From NCBI GenBank assembly GCA_002351725.1, contig DEHD01000017.1, positions 9,627 through 73,626 of the forward strand: a stretch of 64,000 nt of DNA, written 5' to 3'. Source of the DNA: Prevotella sp. UBA2809 (GTDB lineage Bacteria > Bacteroidota > Bacteroidia > Bacteroidales > Bacteroidaceae). Below are positions 36,501 to 45,394 of this stretch, in pieces. Positions within the stretch are counted from its first letter, which is position 1. Each line of letters starts with the position of its first letter. The notes under the pieces are model-generated. The model saw only the letters and a list, made by a program, of their open reading frames with translations. It had not been told where the DNA came from and did no database searches. The position numbers and the translations under genes are program-made.

Positions 36501-37515
36501 CGGTATTAAAGATGAGAATAAACATCGTATTTTCGATCGTTTTTATCAAGAGTCAAACGACACAGAGTATATTGGTAGTGGTATCGGACTGCATATCGTA
36601 AAAGAGTATGTTGCCATGCATCAAGGCGAGATTGCTGTAGCGGATAATCATCCGCAAGGAACGGTATTTACCATAACGATACCAGTAGGAAATACTCATG
36701 CAGAAAGCAACTCTATTGTGCCAACTGGTGCATCAGATGTCAAAGGCGAGATTGTAAAACCAGAAGACAAGACCACCATTCTAATTGTTGAGGATAACCA
36801 TGATTTCTGCATGTTCTTGGAGCGATGTCTTAACGATCAGTATCATGTTCTGACGGCAGCCAATGGCAAAGATGCACTTGAAGTACTGGCTGTCAGCCAT
36901 GTCAACATCGTTATCAGCGATATTATGATGCCTGAGATGAATGGTCTTGAACTCTGTAATAGAATCAAGACCGACATCAGTTTCTCGCATATTCCAGTTA
37001 TCCTGCTCACGGCTAAGTCGACTGAGGATAATATTATCACAGGTTTGAAGGATGGAGCAGATGATTATATCACCAAACCTTTCAATCTCAGTATATTGAA
37101 GCTGCGTATTCAAAAAATTCTGGAGTGGACTGCCAACAGTCATCGTGCTTTCAGCGATAAGCCGGAGATAGCCCCCAGTGAGATAACTGTCAGCTCGCTT
37201 GATGAGGAGCTGATTGAGAAAGCAATCAAGGCTGTTGAAGAGCAGATGAACAATTCGGAGTTCTCGGTTGAGGAGTTTGGTGCAGCTGTTGGTTTGTCTC
37301 GTGGTCATCTTTACAAGAAGCTGATGGCCATTACAGGCAAATCGCCTATCGAGTTCATTCGTACTATCCGTATCAAACGAGGCAAAGCCTTGCTGGATCA
37401 AGGACGTACCAACGTCTCTGAGGTGGCCTATACTGTCGGGTTCTCACCTAAGCAGTTCTCTAAATACTTTAAGGATGAGTATGGATGTCTACCTTCAGAA
37501 TATATCAGAAAATAA
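33592..37515 (+). CDS. Hybrid two-component system regulator (HTCS)
   Basis: I chose the ATG at 33592 (1307 residues) because it begins a signal peptide (MKKLLCSILFCMTLQLAMA). An in-frame GTG at 33565 lies inside the promoter. Two seven-bladed propellers of Reg_prop repeats follow (about 25-690, with repeated DxxGxLWIGT-like units), then a Y_Y_Y domain, a membrane helix at about 768-785, HisKA with H823 in TNISHDLKTPLS, HATPase (DTGIGI, GSGIGLHIV), a receiver with D1110 in VISDIMMPEMNG, and an AraC-type HTH (about 1222-1300). Periplasmic sensing of an oligosaccharide should switch on the neighbouring transport and enzyme genes. Confidence 0.95.
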   Translation: MKKLLCSILFCMTLQLAMATEYPIFRTLDVRTGLSDNYVKDILRDQYGFMWLATSNGLNRYDGYQFKKYTITQLGNYNDDIMRIMEDGDGTLWIQTIEHTYIYNRALDRITDEAKQLLNNFGITGSYKRIFTDEAKNLWVNTDKMLFRYNFEQKKLSTIAHVSAGDIVDLTVRGDRAYVLTQNGDFYRVDIANGIMKHEGHFNFLSTSWHQLYLDSQGWLWFFSAHSPNDGLNRYDTSTRQWDNHPILGTFQHTILVSMLDDGIGNMWIGTENEGIYVLNTNSMQLTKLARSDNSLFSLPSNHISCFFKDVQDVIWIGTSKWGAAYADLTPHFFDLTRLQGNEDISCIAEDSKGNLWIGFDGEGIAMMTMTGSLTYYNKAKGNLASNLVTCSLTDHAGRLWIGTYGDGILYFDGRQFVKYQTAGAAATFMRCMAEDEYGNLWLGTINNGIVCLCSDGTTAYYTMDNSVLRTSSITSLHCDNHNNLYVGTSTGFYVFDIKAKAFREQNSSTQKLTDDFITSLDKDERGLVWIGTRTGLKIYDEPRDTLFSLTEEDGLSNSFVRAVLGDRELNMWVSTDNGLTLVKTTKSDDGGYSFVCIPFFEEDGLEKAAFNNDAVCLTSTGVCLIGSNNGLIRIKNNLLPTDYPLTHIMFTALIVGNQPIEVGDKSGILNRNLQLSNSITLSYDQNNISIDVSAMNYNKKHKIRYLYRLREVNDRWIALPGNRINFNALAPGTYTLEVKATDLSGWTSEPSVLCIHVKPPFWRSMSAYICYLLLIIIGVYLYLRQLQKKHQRMLAQQKLEMELEQQHLMEANKMRFFTNISHDLKTPLSLIITPLEKLLAGQLEKSIRVELDLVWRNARMLMDEVTQLLDMRKLDAGNEKLHLSHGDFIEFLRKIVESFKYYAESRGMVMNLKINSPSIEMDFDQSKMRRVVMNMLSNAFKYNSVRGSISVTVGREGQNMVLQIADTGIGIKDENKHRIFDRFYQESNDTEYIGSGIGLHIVKEYVAMHQGEIAVADNHPQGTVFTITIPVGNTHAESNSIVPTGASDVKGEIVKPEDKTTILIVEDNHDFCMFLERCLNDQYHVLTAANGKDALEVLAVSHVNIVISDIMMPEMNGLELCNRIKTDISFSHIPVILLTAKSTEDNIITGLKDGADDYITKPFNLSILKLRIQKILEWTANSHRAFSDKPEIAPSEITVSSLDEELIEKAIKAVEEQMNNSEFSVEEFGAAVGLSRGHLYKKLMAITGKSPIEFIRTIRIKRGKALLDQGRTNVSEVAYTVGFSPKQFSKYFKDEYGCLPSEYIRK

Positions 37516-37528
37516 GCTCCAATAAACA

Positions 37529-39532
37529 ATGAAGAAACTAATGATTTTTATGTTCTGTCTCACTGCTATGAGTGCATGGGCCGGAAGCTATGAGGTGAGT
37601 TCGCCTAATGGTAAAGTGAAAGTAACTGTTGAGGCTGGCAGCATGGTAAACTGGTCGGTTAGCTACGATGGAAAGGCTGTACTACAACCGTCTGTTATAG
37701 ACATCAGAGTGCAGCAAGGTAAGAAAACTGCTGGTTTGGGCAAGGTGGGCAAGGTGAGCAAGAAATTTGTCACGGGCAGTTTCAAAACCCCTTTCTATAA
37801 GAAGGCCGAAGTGGCCAACAGCTATGGTCAGCTTGTACTCTACACCAATCAGAAATGGTCTATCGAGGTACGTGCCTACGATGATGGCGCTGCCTATCGA
37901 CTCATCACCTCATCAGCACAGCCTATGTTGGTGAATAACGAGACGGCAGAGTTCCGGTTCGCAGCCGATTATCCTGTCTTTGTGCCTTATGTCAACGATA
38001 ACCGTTCGGGTGAGCGCTACTGCTATTCGTTCGAGTCGTATTACGACGAACAGAAACTCTCGAGCATGTTTGCCGACTCGTTGACCATCACTCCATTGGC
38101 AGTGTGCATGCCTGGCGGTATGAAAGCTATCGTGATGGATGCAGGCGTGGATAACTATCCTGGCATGATGCTCATCAAGGGCGATGGCAACTCGCTTAAG
38201 GCTGAGTTCGCACCTTATCCTTTGGAAAACATGATTGGTGGCTACGACCGTCTGAACCTTGTGCCTACCAAGCGTGCCAGCTTCATCGCCAAACTCGCAG
38301 CCAAACAGGCACTGCCTTGGCGCGCAGTGGTGATAACCGAGAATGATGCCGATATTCTGAACTGCGATATGGCACAGCGCTTGGCACCAGCCTGTCGCAT
38401 TGCCGACACTTCGTGGATCAAACCAGGCAAGGTGGCTTGGGACTGGTGGAACAACTGTAACATCACAGGTGTAGATTTCGCCTCGGGCATGAACACCAAT
38501 ACCTATCTTTATTATATCGATTTCGCCTCGCGCAACAACATCGAGTATATCATCATCGATGAGGGCTGGAGTGGTAAAGAGTCATTGATGGAGGGCCTAA
38601 GCCCAGAAATTGACCTCTCCCGACTGGTCGCCTATGGAAAAGAGAAAGGCGTGGGTATAATTCTCTGGTCTAGTTGGCGTAACCTGATTGGCAACAACCC
38701 CGAGGGTGGCATCAAGGTTACCGAGACGGTGATGAAGCATTATGCTGATATGGGCATTAAAGGCTTTAAGGTCGACTTTTTCGATCGCGACGACCAGCAG
38801 GTGATAGCTTCTGCCTATCAGGTGGCCGCCTGTGCCGCCAAGCATCATCTCTACCTCGACTACCACGGTCTGAAGCCTTGCGGTATTCAGCGTGCCTATC
38901 CCAATATCTTCAATTTTGAGGGCGTAAAAGGTCTGGAGAACTCTAAATGGGAACCACGAGTAGGTGATGGCCCACTGCATAATCAGCCACGTTATGATGT
39001 CACAGCTCCCTATCTGCGCATGCTGGCTGGTCCTATGGATTATACTCCTGGTGCTATGACGAACGCTATGAAAGATAGTTTCTTTGGCAATAACAATCAC
39101 CCGATGAGTCAGGGTACCCGTGTGCACCAGATGGCCATGTACACTATCTTTGAGGCGCCGTTGCAGATGCTGGCCGATAGTCCTACCAAATACATGCAGA
39201 ATCAGGAGTGTACCGATTTCATTGCACAGGTGCCTACTACCTTCGATGAGACCGTGGTGTTGGCTGGTGAATTGGGAGAATATATTGCCATTGCTCGTCG
39301 CAAGGACTCTACCTGGTATGTGGCTGCGATGACCGATTGGACACCGCGTGAGCTCACCATCAGTCTCGACTTTCTGACTCCAGGTCAGCATCAGGCCACC
39401 ATCTTTGCCGATGGGGTGAATGCTCAGAAGGATGCTACTGACTATCAGTGCATCCGAAAGACTGTGACCTCAACCGACCGCCTTGCCATTCGTCTGAGTA
39501 GTGGCGGAGGTTGGACTGCTATCATTTATTAA
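37529..39532 (+). CDS. GH97 glycosidase, probably retaining alpha-galactosidase
   Basis: The 667-residue protein has a signal peptide (1-18, SAWAG), an N-terminal beta-super-sandwich (about 20-290), a TIM barrel (about 295-570) and a C-terminal beta domain. In the barrel, GFKVDFFDRDDQ places an aspartate at residue 416 where retaining GH97 alpha-galactosidases have their nucleophile, and FNFEG (E464) follows. SusB-type inverting alpha-glucosidases instead use glutamates as base. It lies 13 bp after the HTCS gene on the same strand and ends at a strong bidirectional terminator. An alpha-galactosidase role fits the GH27 and GH26 neighbours. Confidence 0.87.
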   Translation: MKKLMIFMFCLTAMSAWAGSYEVSSPNGKVKVTVEAGSMVNWSVSYDGKAVLQPSVIDIRVQQGKKTAGLGKVGKVSKKFVTGSFKTPFYKKAEVANSYGQLVLYTNQKWSIEVRAYDDGAAYRLITSSAQPMLVNNETAEFRFAADYPVFVPYVNDNRSGERYCYSFESYYDEQKLSSMFADSLTITPLAVCMPGGMKAIVMDAGVDNYPGMMLIKGDGNSLKAEFAPYPLENMIGGYDRLNLVPTKRASFIAKLAAKQALPWRAVVITENDADILNCDMAQRLAPACRIADTSWIKPGKVAWDWWNNCNITGVDFASGMNTNTYLYYIDFASRNNIEYIIIDEGWSGKESLMEGLSPEIDLSRLVAYGKEKGVGIILWSSWRNLIGNNPEGGIKVTETVMKHYADMGIKGFKVDFFDRDDQQVIASAYQVAACAAKHHLYLDYHGLKPCGIQRAYPNIFNFEGVKGLENSKWEPRVGDGPLHNQPRYDVTAPYLRMLAGPMDYTPGAMTNAMKDSFFGNNNHPMSQGTRVHQMAMYTIFEAPLQMLADSPTKYMQNQECTDFIAQVPTTFDETVVLAGELGEYIAIARRKDSTWYVAAMTDWTPRELTISLDFLTPGQHQATIFADGVNAQKDATDYQCIRKTVTSTDRLAIRLSSGGGWTAIIY

Positions 39533-39536
39533 TACT

Positions 39537-39570
39537 AATAATCCCCGCCAAAAAGCGGGGATTATTTATT
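39537..39570. terminator. Bidirectional terminator between GH97 and GH3
   Basis: A perfect 12-bp stem, AATAATCCCCGC (39537-39548) / GCGGGGATTATT (39555-39566), has a 6-nt loop. The right arm touches the GH3 stop codon. Confidence 0.85.
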
Positions 39571-41809
39571 TAAGCGTCAGAATGGCCTTTCTTAAATGAG
39601 GAAGACTGCTATCTGGTCCTATCATTATCTCAAAGTCGCCAGGTTCTACAACATAGCCGTTAGGGCCATAAAACCGTAGCAGGTCATCGGTGATTTCAAA
39701 CGTTACTACTTGGCTTTCGCCTTTTTTCAGGTGTATGCGCTTGAATCCTTTCAGTTCTCTTATAGGGCGACTGATGCTGGCTACAACATCGTGGATGTAC
39801 AATTGCACGATTTCATCGGCATCGTAATTGCCTGTATTCTTTACTGTAACACTGGCTGTTCTGCCATCAAGAGTAATATCACTATAATCGAAAGTGGTAT
39901 AGCTCAGTCCGTAGCCAAAGGGGTAGAGCGGATCGTTGCGTATATCCAGGTAGTTGCTGCTGAACTTAGAAAATGTTTTAGCACCCTCGGCTACCGGACG
40001 ACCTGTTGGCAGATGGTTATAGTAAAGCGGCTCCTGACCTGTGGCCTGTGGCATGGAAGTTGTGAGCTTCCCGCTGGGTACTTTGTCGCCAAATAATACG
40101 TCGCAGATGGCATTGCCAGCCTCGCTACCTCCAAACCATACTTGCAGAATAGCTGGCACGTGAGTTTGCTCCCATGTCATCACTGTGGGGCGGCCTGCAA
40201 AATTGAGCAATACCAGAGGCTTACCGAGTGCCAATAGTGCCTCAAGTAGCTCTTTCTGTGCGTCAAACATTTCCAATGTCGCCCTGCTACTGCTTTCACC
40301 TGTCATCTCGGCCGATTCGCCCATAGCGCAGACAATGACATCTGCCTGACTGGCGATGGTCAGAGCCTCGCGCTTAAGTTGTTCGGCATCGCCAAATGGC
40401 GTGGGGCGATAAAAGCCGCCGTCCATCTGCAAGATAGAATCGTTGGTGAAGTTACAACCCTGTGCATAACTCAGTGTAGCCTTGCCTTGAAGGGCTTGTT
40501 GCATGGCTTCTTTGAGTGTGGCATATTTGGTGTTATCTGCTGTAGGAGCCCAAGTTCCTGTCATATTGTCGCGGTTGTGGGCCATAGGGCCTATCAGGGC
40601 AATCTTGCCCAGTTTCTTCAATGGTAGCAAGTGGTTGTCGTTTTTCAACAGTACAAAACTCTTGGCTGCTATCTCGCGTGCGGCTTGTCGGTGGGCTGGG
40701 GTATAGATATCCTGGACATGGCGCTTCTTGTCGAGGAAACGATAGGGATTGTCAAACAGTCCCAGTTTGTATTTCGCTTCTAAAATACGGCGGCATGCCT
40801 GATTGATTTCTGCCATTGATACACGGCCATCTTTCAGTGATTGTGCTAATGTGTTGATAAACCCCTCAGAGCACATGTCCATATCTGTTCCAGCCTTCAG
40901 TGCCATTGCCGAAGCTTGGTCCAGATTACCTAGGCCATGCTTGATAATCTCACCGATAGCGCCATAATCGGTCACCACGAATCCGTTCCAGTTCCACTCT
41001 CCTCGCAACACATCATCGATGAGCCATTTGTTGGCGGTAGCTGGTATGTAGTCTACAACATTGAATGATGTCATAACCGACCCTGCACCGGCTTTTACTG
41101 CAGCCTCGTATGGCGGGAAGTATTGGTTATACATACGTGTATGACTCATGTCTACCGTGTTATAGTCGCGTCCTGCCTCTGCTGCACCATATAGGGCATA
41201 ATGCTTCACACAAGCCATCATGTTCTCTGGGCCGTAATTACCTTGGTAGCCCTTTACCATTGCCTCGGCAATGCGACTGCCTAGAAACGGGTCTTCGCCA
41301 TTACCCTCGGCAATACGGCCCCAACGGGCATCGAGGGCTATGTCAACCATCGGACTGTAGGTCCAGCAGATACCATCGGCAGTAGCTTCTTTGGCTGCTA
41401 TACGTGCCGATTGTTCTATACCTTGAAGGTCCCAAGTACACGATAGGGCGAGTGGGATAGGGAATATCGTTTCATAGCCATGAATCACATCCATGCCCAC
41501 CAGCACGGGTATACCCAGACGGCTCTGCTTGACTGCTACCTCTTGCAGGCGACGGATATCATCAACGCCCTTTAGATTCAATACAGTGCCTAACTTGCCT
41601 TCTGCAACAAGTTTCAGTAGTGGACTGTTTTTCTCTTCGCCTGTAGTAACCGATAAACCTGGCATTAGGTTCATTTGGCCCAGCTTCTCTTCGACAGTCA
41701 TTTTAGCCATCAGCTGGTCGATAAAAGCATTCATCTTCTTATCTTCTGCCTGACTGGCTATGCTTGCCATCAGCATAAATGCTGTTGTAAGAAATATCTT
41801 TTTCATCAT
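39566..41809 (-). CDS. GH3 beta-glucosidase (BglX type)
   Basis: The start is taken at 41809 (MMKKIFLTTAFML; MKK at 41806 is equally possible), giving about 747 residues, the BglX length. The frame stays open upstream only because it runs antisense-like through the GH9 gene. The order is signal peptide (to about 21, ASQAE), GH3 N-domain with nucleophile aspartate in FVVTDYGAI, GH3 C-domain (KSFVLLKNDNHLLPL, CAMGESAEMTGESSSR, LLNFAGRP) and FnIII-like end (YPFGYGLSYTTF). It would release glucose, or possibly mannose or xylose, from short oligosaccharides in the periplasm. It starts 10 bp after GH9. Confidence 0.93.
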   Translation of the reverse strand: MMKKIFLTTAFMLMASIASQAEDKKMNAFIDQLMAKMTVEEKLGQMNLMPGLSVTTGEEKNSPLLKLVAEGKLGTVLNLKGVDDIRRLQEVAVKQSRLGIPVLVGMDVIHGYETIFPIPLALSCTWDLQGIEQSARIAAKEATADGICWTYSPMVDIALDARWGRIAEGNGEDPFLGSRIAEAMVKGYQGNYGPENMMACVKHYALYGAAEAGRDYNTVDMSHTRMYNQYFPPYEAAVKAGAGSVMTSFNVVDYIPATANKWLIDDVLRGEWNWNGFVVTDYGAIGEIIKHGLGNLDQASAMALKAGTDMDMCSEGFINTLAQSLKDGRVSMAEINQACRRILEAKYKLGLFDNPYRFLDKKRHVQDIYTPAHRQAAREIAAKSFVLLKNDNHLLPLKKLGKIALIGPMAHNRDNMTGTWAPTADNTKYATLKEAMQQALQGKATLSYAQGCNFTNDSILQMDGGFYRPTPFGDAEQLKREALTIASQADVIVCAMGESAEMTGESSSRATLEMFDAQKELLEALLALGKPLVLLNFAGRPTVMTWEQTHVPAILQVWFGGSEAGNAICDVLFGDKVPSGKLTTSMPQATGQEPLYYNHLPTGRPVAEGAKTFSKFSSNYLDIRNDPLYPFGYGLSYTTFDYSDITLDGRTASVTVKNTGNYDADEIVQLYIHDVVASISRPIRELKGFKRIHLKKGESQVVTFEITDDLLRFYGPNGYVVEPGDFEIMIGPDSSLPHLRKAILTLK

Positions 41810-41819
41810 GACTGTAGGA

Positions 41820-42578
41820 TTATCTGATGGCATAAAGGTAAGCCAGAAGGGCCATCTTGCCACGCATAGTCTCGCGAGGAGTGAACTCTCCGTTAACCCA
41901 GAAGTAGCGCTGGTTGAAGTATGACTCCTGACGTGGCCAGCCGCCATCAGTCCACGATGGATACATTTGGTTGAGCAGAATGCGGGCATCGCCACCATTA
42001 TGACCGGGCGACCATGTCTCAGTGCCGTTGAACGGAGTCTGGCCAGGGTGACTCTCGGGGGTGCCGTCGTTACGACCTGTGGTGTACACATCGGTGATGT
42101 GACGCTCTCCAAGACCAGTCATCTCTACAATATTGCCGGGGTTGCGACCCATGGCCCAACCTGCCTCTGTATACATGATGTGCTCAAGCTGCTGTCGGCG
42201 TGCCTTGTCGCCGATGTAGTGAGCCAGCATTACCAACTGCAGGTTCTGCGATGTCTGCCAGCGACTGTCGTTGGCGGCGCGACGCGATGGGCGGTTGGCT
42301 ACATGACCGTAATTATATGCCTCGGCTTGAGCGTTTACACAAGCCTTGAGGTTCTGATAGAGCTCACTATAGTGGCGTGGATGTGGACAGGTAAGGTAAG
42401 CAGCGGCTGCCCAGTACTGACAGAATGGAACATCACTCTTGTCGAACTGGTTTGTAACACCGATGTCGAAGAAGCCCTGACGGCCCTTACTGAAGAGCAT
42501 GGACTTAGGACTCTTGATCATACTCTCTTCGGCGAAAATCTTCTCCCATGCTTCGTCGCCAGTTAGGTTATAAAGGAA
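41820..42578. repeat. 759-bp direct repeat, right copy (within intact GH9)
   Basis: See the left copy at 15054-15812. Here the repeat is embedded in the full-length gene, so this is the presumed source or the better preserved partner. Confidence 0.9.
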
Positions 42579-44177
42579 AGATGCTGCCAGCTGGCGGAAG
42601 TCTCGACCACGCATCTGCATCGATCCTACATCCTGCAGGTCGTCGAGCTGCTGGTTCTCTTGCTTAGAGGCAAAGCGGAAAGCCTTGATGGCCTCGTTGG
42701 TATAGTACTGTTGCAGCGTATCGTTATGATTTAAACGGAAAGCTTCGGCGATAACTGCACAGTTGGCTGCATTGGCCCATGCGGCCATGGTGGTGCAGCC
42801 AGCCTGGAACATAACACTCCAGTCGTTGCAAGGATTGGTAACACCCTGTGAGTAGGCCTCGCCATCGCGGATAGATAGGAAGAAGTCAACCTCATTGCGG
42901 GCCTCATCGATAAGGTCGGGGATACCATTGCCGCTCTCGCGGATACCTAGACCGTCGTCGTTGAGCTTACCGCTGGTAAGGATGTAAGGCAGAAGCATAT
43001 CGTAGATGTTGCTGACGTGAGCCAGGTGACGGTCCCAGTCGAAGGCATCTGAGTGTCCACCCTTAACCTCGGTGTTTACAGGGTTGCCAGGCAGGCGATG
43101 CTGCCAGAAGATAGACTTTTTGAGAGGCTTGAAGTGAGGTTCATCCCAAACGTCGGTGCGCAGTTCGCGCCAGCCCTTGCTCCAAGGATGGAAGTCGGTC
43201 TTATATACTGTGAATCCATTTGGATCGGTCTCAGGGATGAACTGAGGCTGACGTGGTATCGGGTTTACATGGGCAGGGTCGATAGGCTCGCCAAGACGCA
43301 TGTAGTAATATCCACGAACAGAGTAGCGATATGGTTCGTAATAGATGTCGTTCCTGATTTCGAAGTCCATGCTACAGCCAACATCCTCTACTACCAGACG
43401 ATAGCAGCCAGATTTGGCCGACTTGAAGTCGATATTCCAAACATCGGTTCCGATAAGGGCCTTGCCACCGGCCTCTTCCTTAGATGCTGAGGCTGGCTTC
43501 CAGAATTTTACTGTTCCGGCTTTCTGCTTGCTCTTGGTATTGACATTGTAGAGCCATACACTTTTGCCCTCCCATGCTTTATAGTCGCGCTGTCCGCCAT
43601 CGCCGAGCCACTGGTAGAGGTCGGCAGCATGCAGACTCTCCTTTTGGGCGTAACCGATTATATTCACGTGTACAGCCTCCGACTGAGTGTTCCAGATGTC
43701 GAAACGTACTGAGGCTTGTGTTTTATCGGAGCCAACGCCTGAAGGGATGGTAACGGTATAGGTGCAGCCCTGACGCAGAGACTTGGGCAGCTGGAGGAAT
43801 ATCCAGTGGTCAAGCTCGCTGGTAAGTGTGTTGTCGGTATTCATAGGTTTTGACTTTCGCCATACTGCCAGCGGCTGTGCTGCGGCAAAGGTCTTGTCGT
43901 CCTTGGAACTGATGAGCCAGCCGGCAGCCTTCTGTATCTCAGCAACCTTAAGTCGCTCGCCGAACACAAGCAGAGTGTCGTCTCCTTCAGAGAACGAGTG
44001 ACCCAGATAGGCACTTGGGCCTGTGCCGTTGTCGCGATAGTGTACTTCGCCATCGCGGAAGTGAACCATAAGATAGTCTTTGTCGATAACTTTAACTCCT
44101 AAGAGTTTTGTTGCCAAGCAGTTGGCGGGCAGTGCAAGCATTACGGCTGTAAGCGCTGCAAAGATTGTTCTTTTCAT
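41820..44177 (-). CDS. GH9 endo-beta-glucanase with CelD_N Ig domain
   Basis: The 785-residue protein has a signal peptide (about 1-22), an Ig-like CelD_N region (about 170-265, beginning VHVNIIGYAQKESLHAADLY) and a GH9 alpha/alpha barrel (about 280-785). The catalytic-base aspartates are in GGHSDAFDWDRH (about residue 380). The general acid is expected at E764 or E769 in NGEFTPRETM. It would cut beta-1,4-glucan, glucomannan or xyloglucan backbones. Its last 759 bp are duplicated at 15054-15812. GH3 follows 10 bp downstream, so the pair is one transcript that may also include the threonine aldolase gene upstream. Confidence 0.92.
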   Translation of the reverse strand: MKRTIFAALTAVMLALPANCLATKLLGVKVIDKDYLMVHFRDGEVHYRDNGTGPSAYLGHSFSEGDDTLLVFGERLKVAEIQKAAGWLISSKDDKTFAAAQPLAVWRKSKPMNTDNTLTSELDHWIFLQLPKSLRQGCTYTVTIPSGVGSDKTQASVRFDIWNTQSEAVHVNIIGYAQKESLHAADLYQWLGDGGQRDYKAWEGKSVWLYNVNTKSKQKAGTVKFWKPASASKEEAGGKALIGTDVWNIDFKSAKSGCYRLVVEDVGCSMDFEIRNDIYYEPYRYSVRGYYYMRLGEPIDPAHVNPIPRQPQFIPETDPNGFTVYKTDFHPWSKGWRELRTDVWDEPHFKPLKKSIFWQHRLPGNPVNTEVKGGHSDAFDWDRHLAHVSNIYDMLLPYILTSGKLNDDGLGIRESGNGIPDLIDEARNEVDFFLSIRDGEAYSQGVTNPCNDWSVMFQAGCTTMAAWANAANCAVIAEAFRLNHNDTLQQYYTNEAIKAFRFASKQENQQLDDLQDVGSMQMRGRDFRQLAASFLYNLTGDEAWEKIFAEESMIKSPKSMLFSKGRQGFFDIGVTNQFDKSDVPFCQYWAAAAYLTCPHPRHYSELYQNLKACVNAQAEAYNYGHVANRPSRRAANDSRWQTSQNLQLVMLAHYIGDKARRQQLEHIMYTEAGWAMGRNPGNIVEMTGLGERHITDVYTTGRNDGTPESHPGQTPFNGTETWSPGHNGGDARILLNQMYPSWTDGGWPRQESYFNQRYFWVNGEFTPRETMRGKMALLAYLYAIR

Positions 44178-44224
44178 TGTTATTGTTTTATTGGTTGGTA
44201 ATACAGTTTAGTTTGTTAGTTCTG

Positions 44225-45253
44225 TCAGCCCAGAATCTGTTCTAGTTCATCAAGCTCCTCGCTGGTTGTGGCCCAGCTGGTTACGAAACGGCAGATGGTG
44301 TGATACTTATCGGTCTGTCCGAAGTGTGTGAACCGCATCTTCTGGCTTAGCTTGTCTACCTGCTCATTATCAATAATGACAAACTGCTGGTTGGTAGGTG
44401 AATCTACATAGAACTCAAATCCCTTACGAATAAATATCTGCTTCATGCGCATGGCCATCTTGATAGCGTGCTCTGAGAGCTTGAAGTAGAGATCATCGGT
44501 GAACAGTGCATCAAATTGCAGTCCGATAAGAGCACCCTTAGCTATTACTGCACCATGCTGTTTCTGGATAGAGAAGAAGTGCTTGTGAGCGTTCTGGTGG
44601 GTAAACACTACAGCTTCGCCGCAAAGAGCGCCAATCTTGGTACCACCGATATAGAATACGTCGCAATGGCGTGCCAGATAAGGCAGGCTGATGTCGTTGC
44701 CCTCAGCCTTTAGTCCGTACCCCAAACGTGCACCATCTATATAAAGAGGAATCTCATAGTGCTGGCATACCTGATAGATTTCATCAAGCTCCTTAGCTGT
44801 ATAGAGCGTGCCGAACTCGGTGGGGAAGGTAATGTAAACCAATCCCGGATGTACGGCGTGATCTTTATTGCCATCGTGCATATAGTCGTCGAGATACTTG
44901 TCGAGAGTCTTAGCCTCCATCTTTCCGTTGTTGTCGGCGATGGTGATGATTTTATGCTCAGTAAACTCCACAGCACCAGCCTCGTGTACATTAATATGTC
45001 CGCTGCCAACACAGATTACACCCTCGTACTGATACAGCATAGAGTCGATGGTGGTGGCGTTAGTCTGCGTGCCGCCGGTAAGGAAGAATATCTGTGCGTC
45101 GGGCAGTCCGCAGGCTACACGGATGCGCTCTTTGGCACGTTCGCTAAACTCGTCAAAACCATAAGGTGTAGGTTTGGCGTCGTTATATTTAATCAGGTTC
45201 TCCAGTACTTTCGGGTGAGCCCCGTTGTTGTAATCACATTCAAAAGATATCAT
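44225..45253 (-). CDS. ltaE: Low-specificity L-threonine aldolase
   Basis: This 342-residue PLP enzyme splits threonine or allo-threonine to glycine and acetaldehyde in the cytoplasm. The start FECDYNNGAHPKVLENL, the FLTGGTQTNA phosphate-loop motif, VYITFPTEFGTLY, YIDGARLGYGL and the PLP-lysine motif YIGGTKIGAL are those of the beta-eliminating lyase/threonine aldolase family. It has no obvious link to polysaccharide use, although it sits between the glycosidases and the esterase. A TAATTTTG promoter lies 25 bp upstream, and GH9 starts 48 bp downstream without a visible terminator between them. Confidence 0.92.
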   Translation of the reverse strand: MISFECDYNNGAHPKVLENLIKYNDAKPTPYGFDEFSERAKERIRVACGLPDAQIFFLTGGTQTNATTIDSMLYQYEGVICVGSGHINVHEAGAVEFTEHKIITIADNNGKMEAKTLDKYLDDYMHDGNKDHAVHPGLVYITFPTEFGTLYTAKELDEIYQVCQHYEIPLYIDGARLGYGLKAEGNDISLPYLARHCDVFYIGGTKIGALCGEAVVFTHQNAHKHFFSIQKQHGAVIAKGALIGLQFDALFTDDLYFKLSEHAIKMAMRMKQIFIRKGFEFYVDSPTNQQFVIIDNEQVDKLSQKMRFTHFGQTDKYHTICRFVTSWATTSEELDELEQILG

Positions 45254-45277
45254 AATGCTTATTAGTTATTTTGTGTG

Positions 45278-45285
45278 CAAAATTA
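45278..45285 (-). promoter_or_regulatory. Bacteroidetes -7 box (TAATTTTG) for ltaE
   Basis: The minus strand reads CGTAATTTTGCACAC, 25 bp before the aldolase ATG. Confidence 0.55.
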
Positions 45286-45304
45286 CGAAAAGTTTCTTGA
45301 TTTA

Positions 45305-45336
45305 TTTGCTATCTTCGACTTAAATTTGTATTTTTG
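45305..45336 (+). promoter_or_regulatory. Promoter of the tandem esterase gene
   Basis: TTTG at 45305-45308, a 20-bp gap and TATTTTTG at 45329-45336. It is divergent from the ltaE promoter. Confidence 0.65.
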
Positions 45337-45394
45337 CACTCAAATTAATCACAAAAGTATAAGTATGATCCTTTTAACATTATTAAATTGAACT

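Noticed and set aside
36781..37401. 206-residue minus-strand frame
   Set aside because: It is antisense to the receiver and AraC domains of the HTCS gene.
41810..42112. Upstream extension of the GH3 frame by about 100 residues
   Set aside because: The extension lies fully inside GH9 coding sequence in another frame. A normal signal peptide begins at 41809 or 41806.
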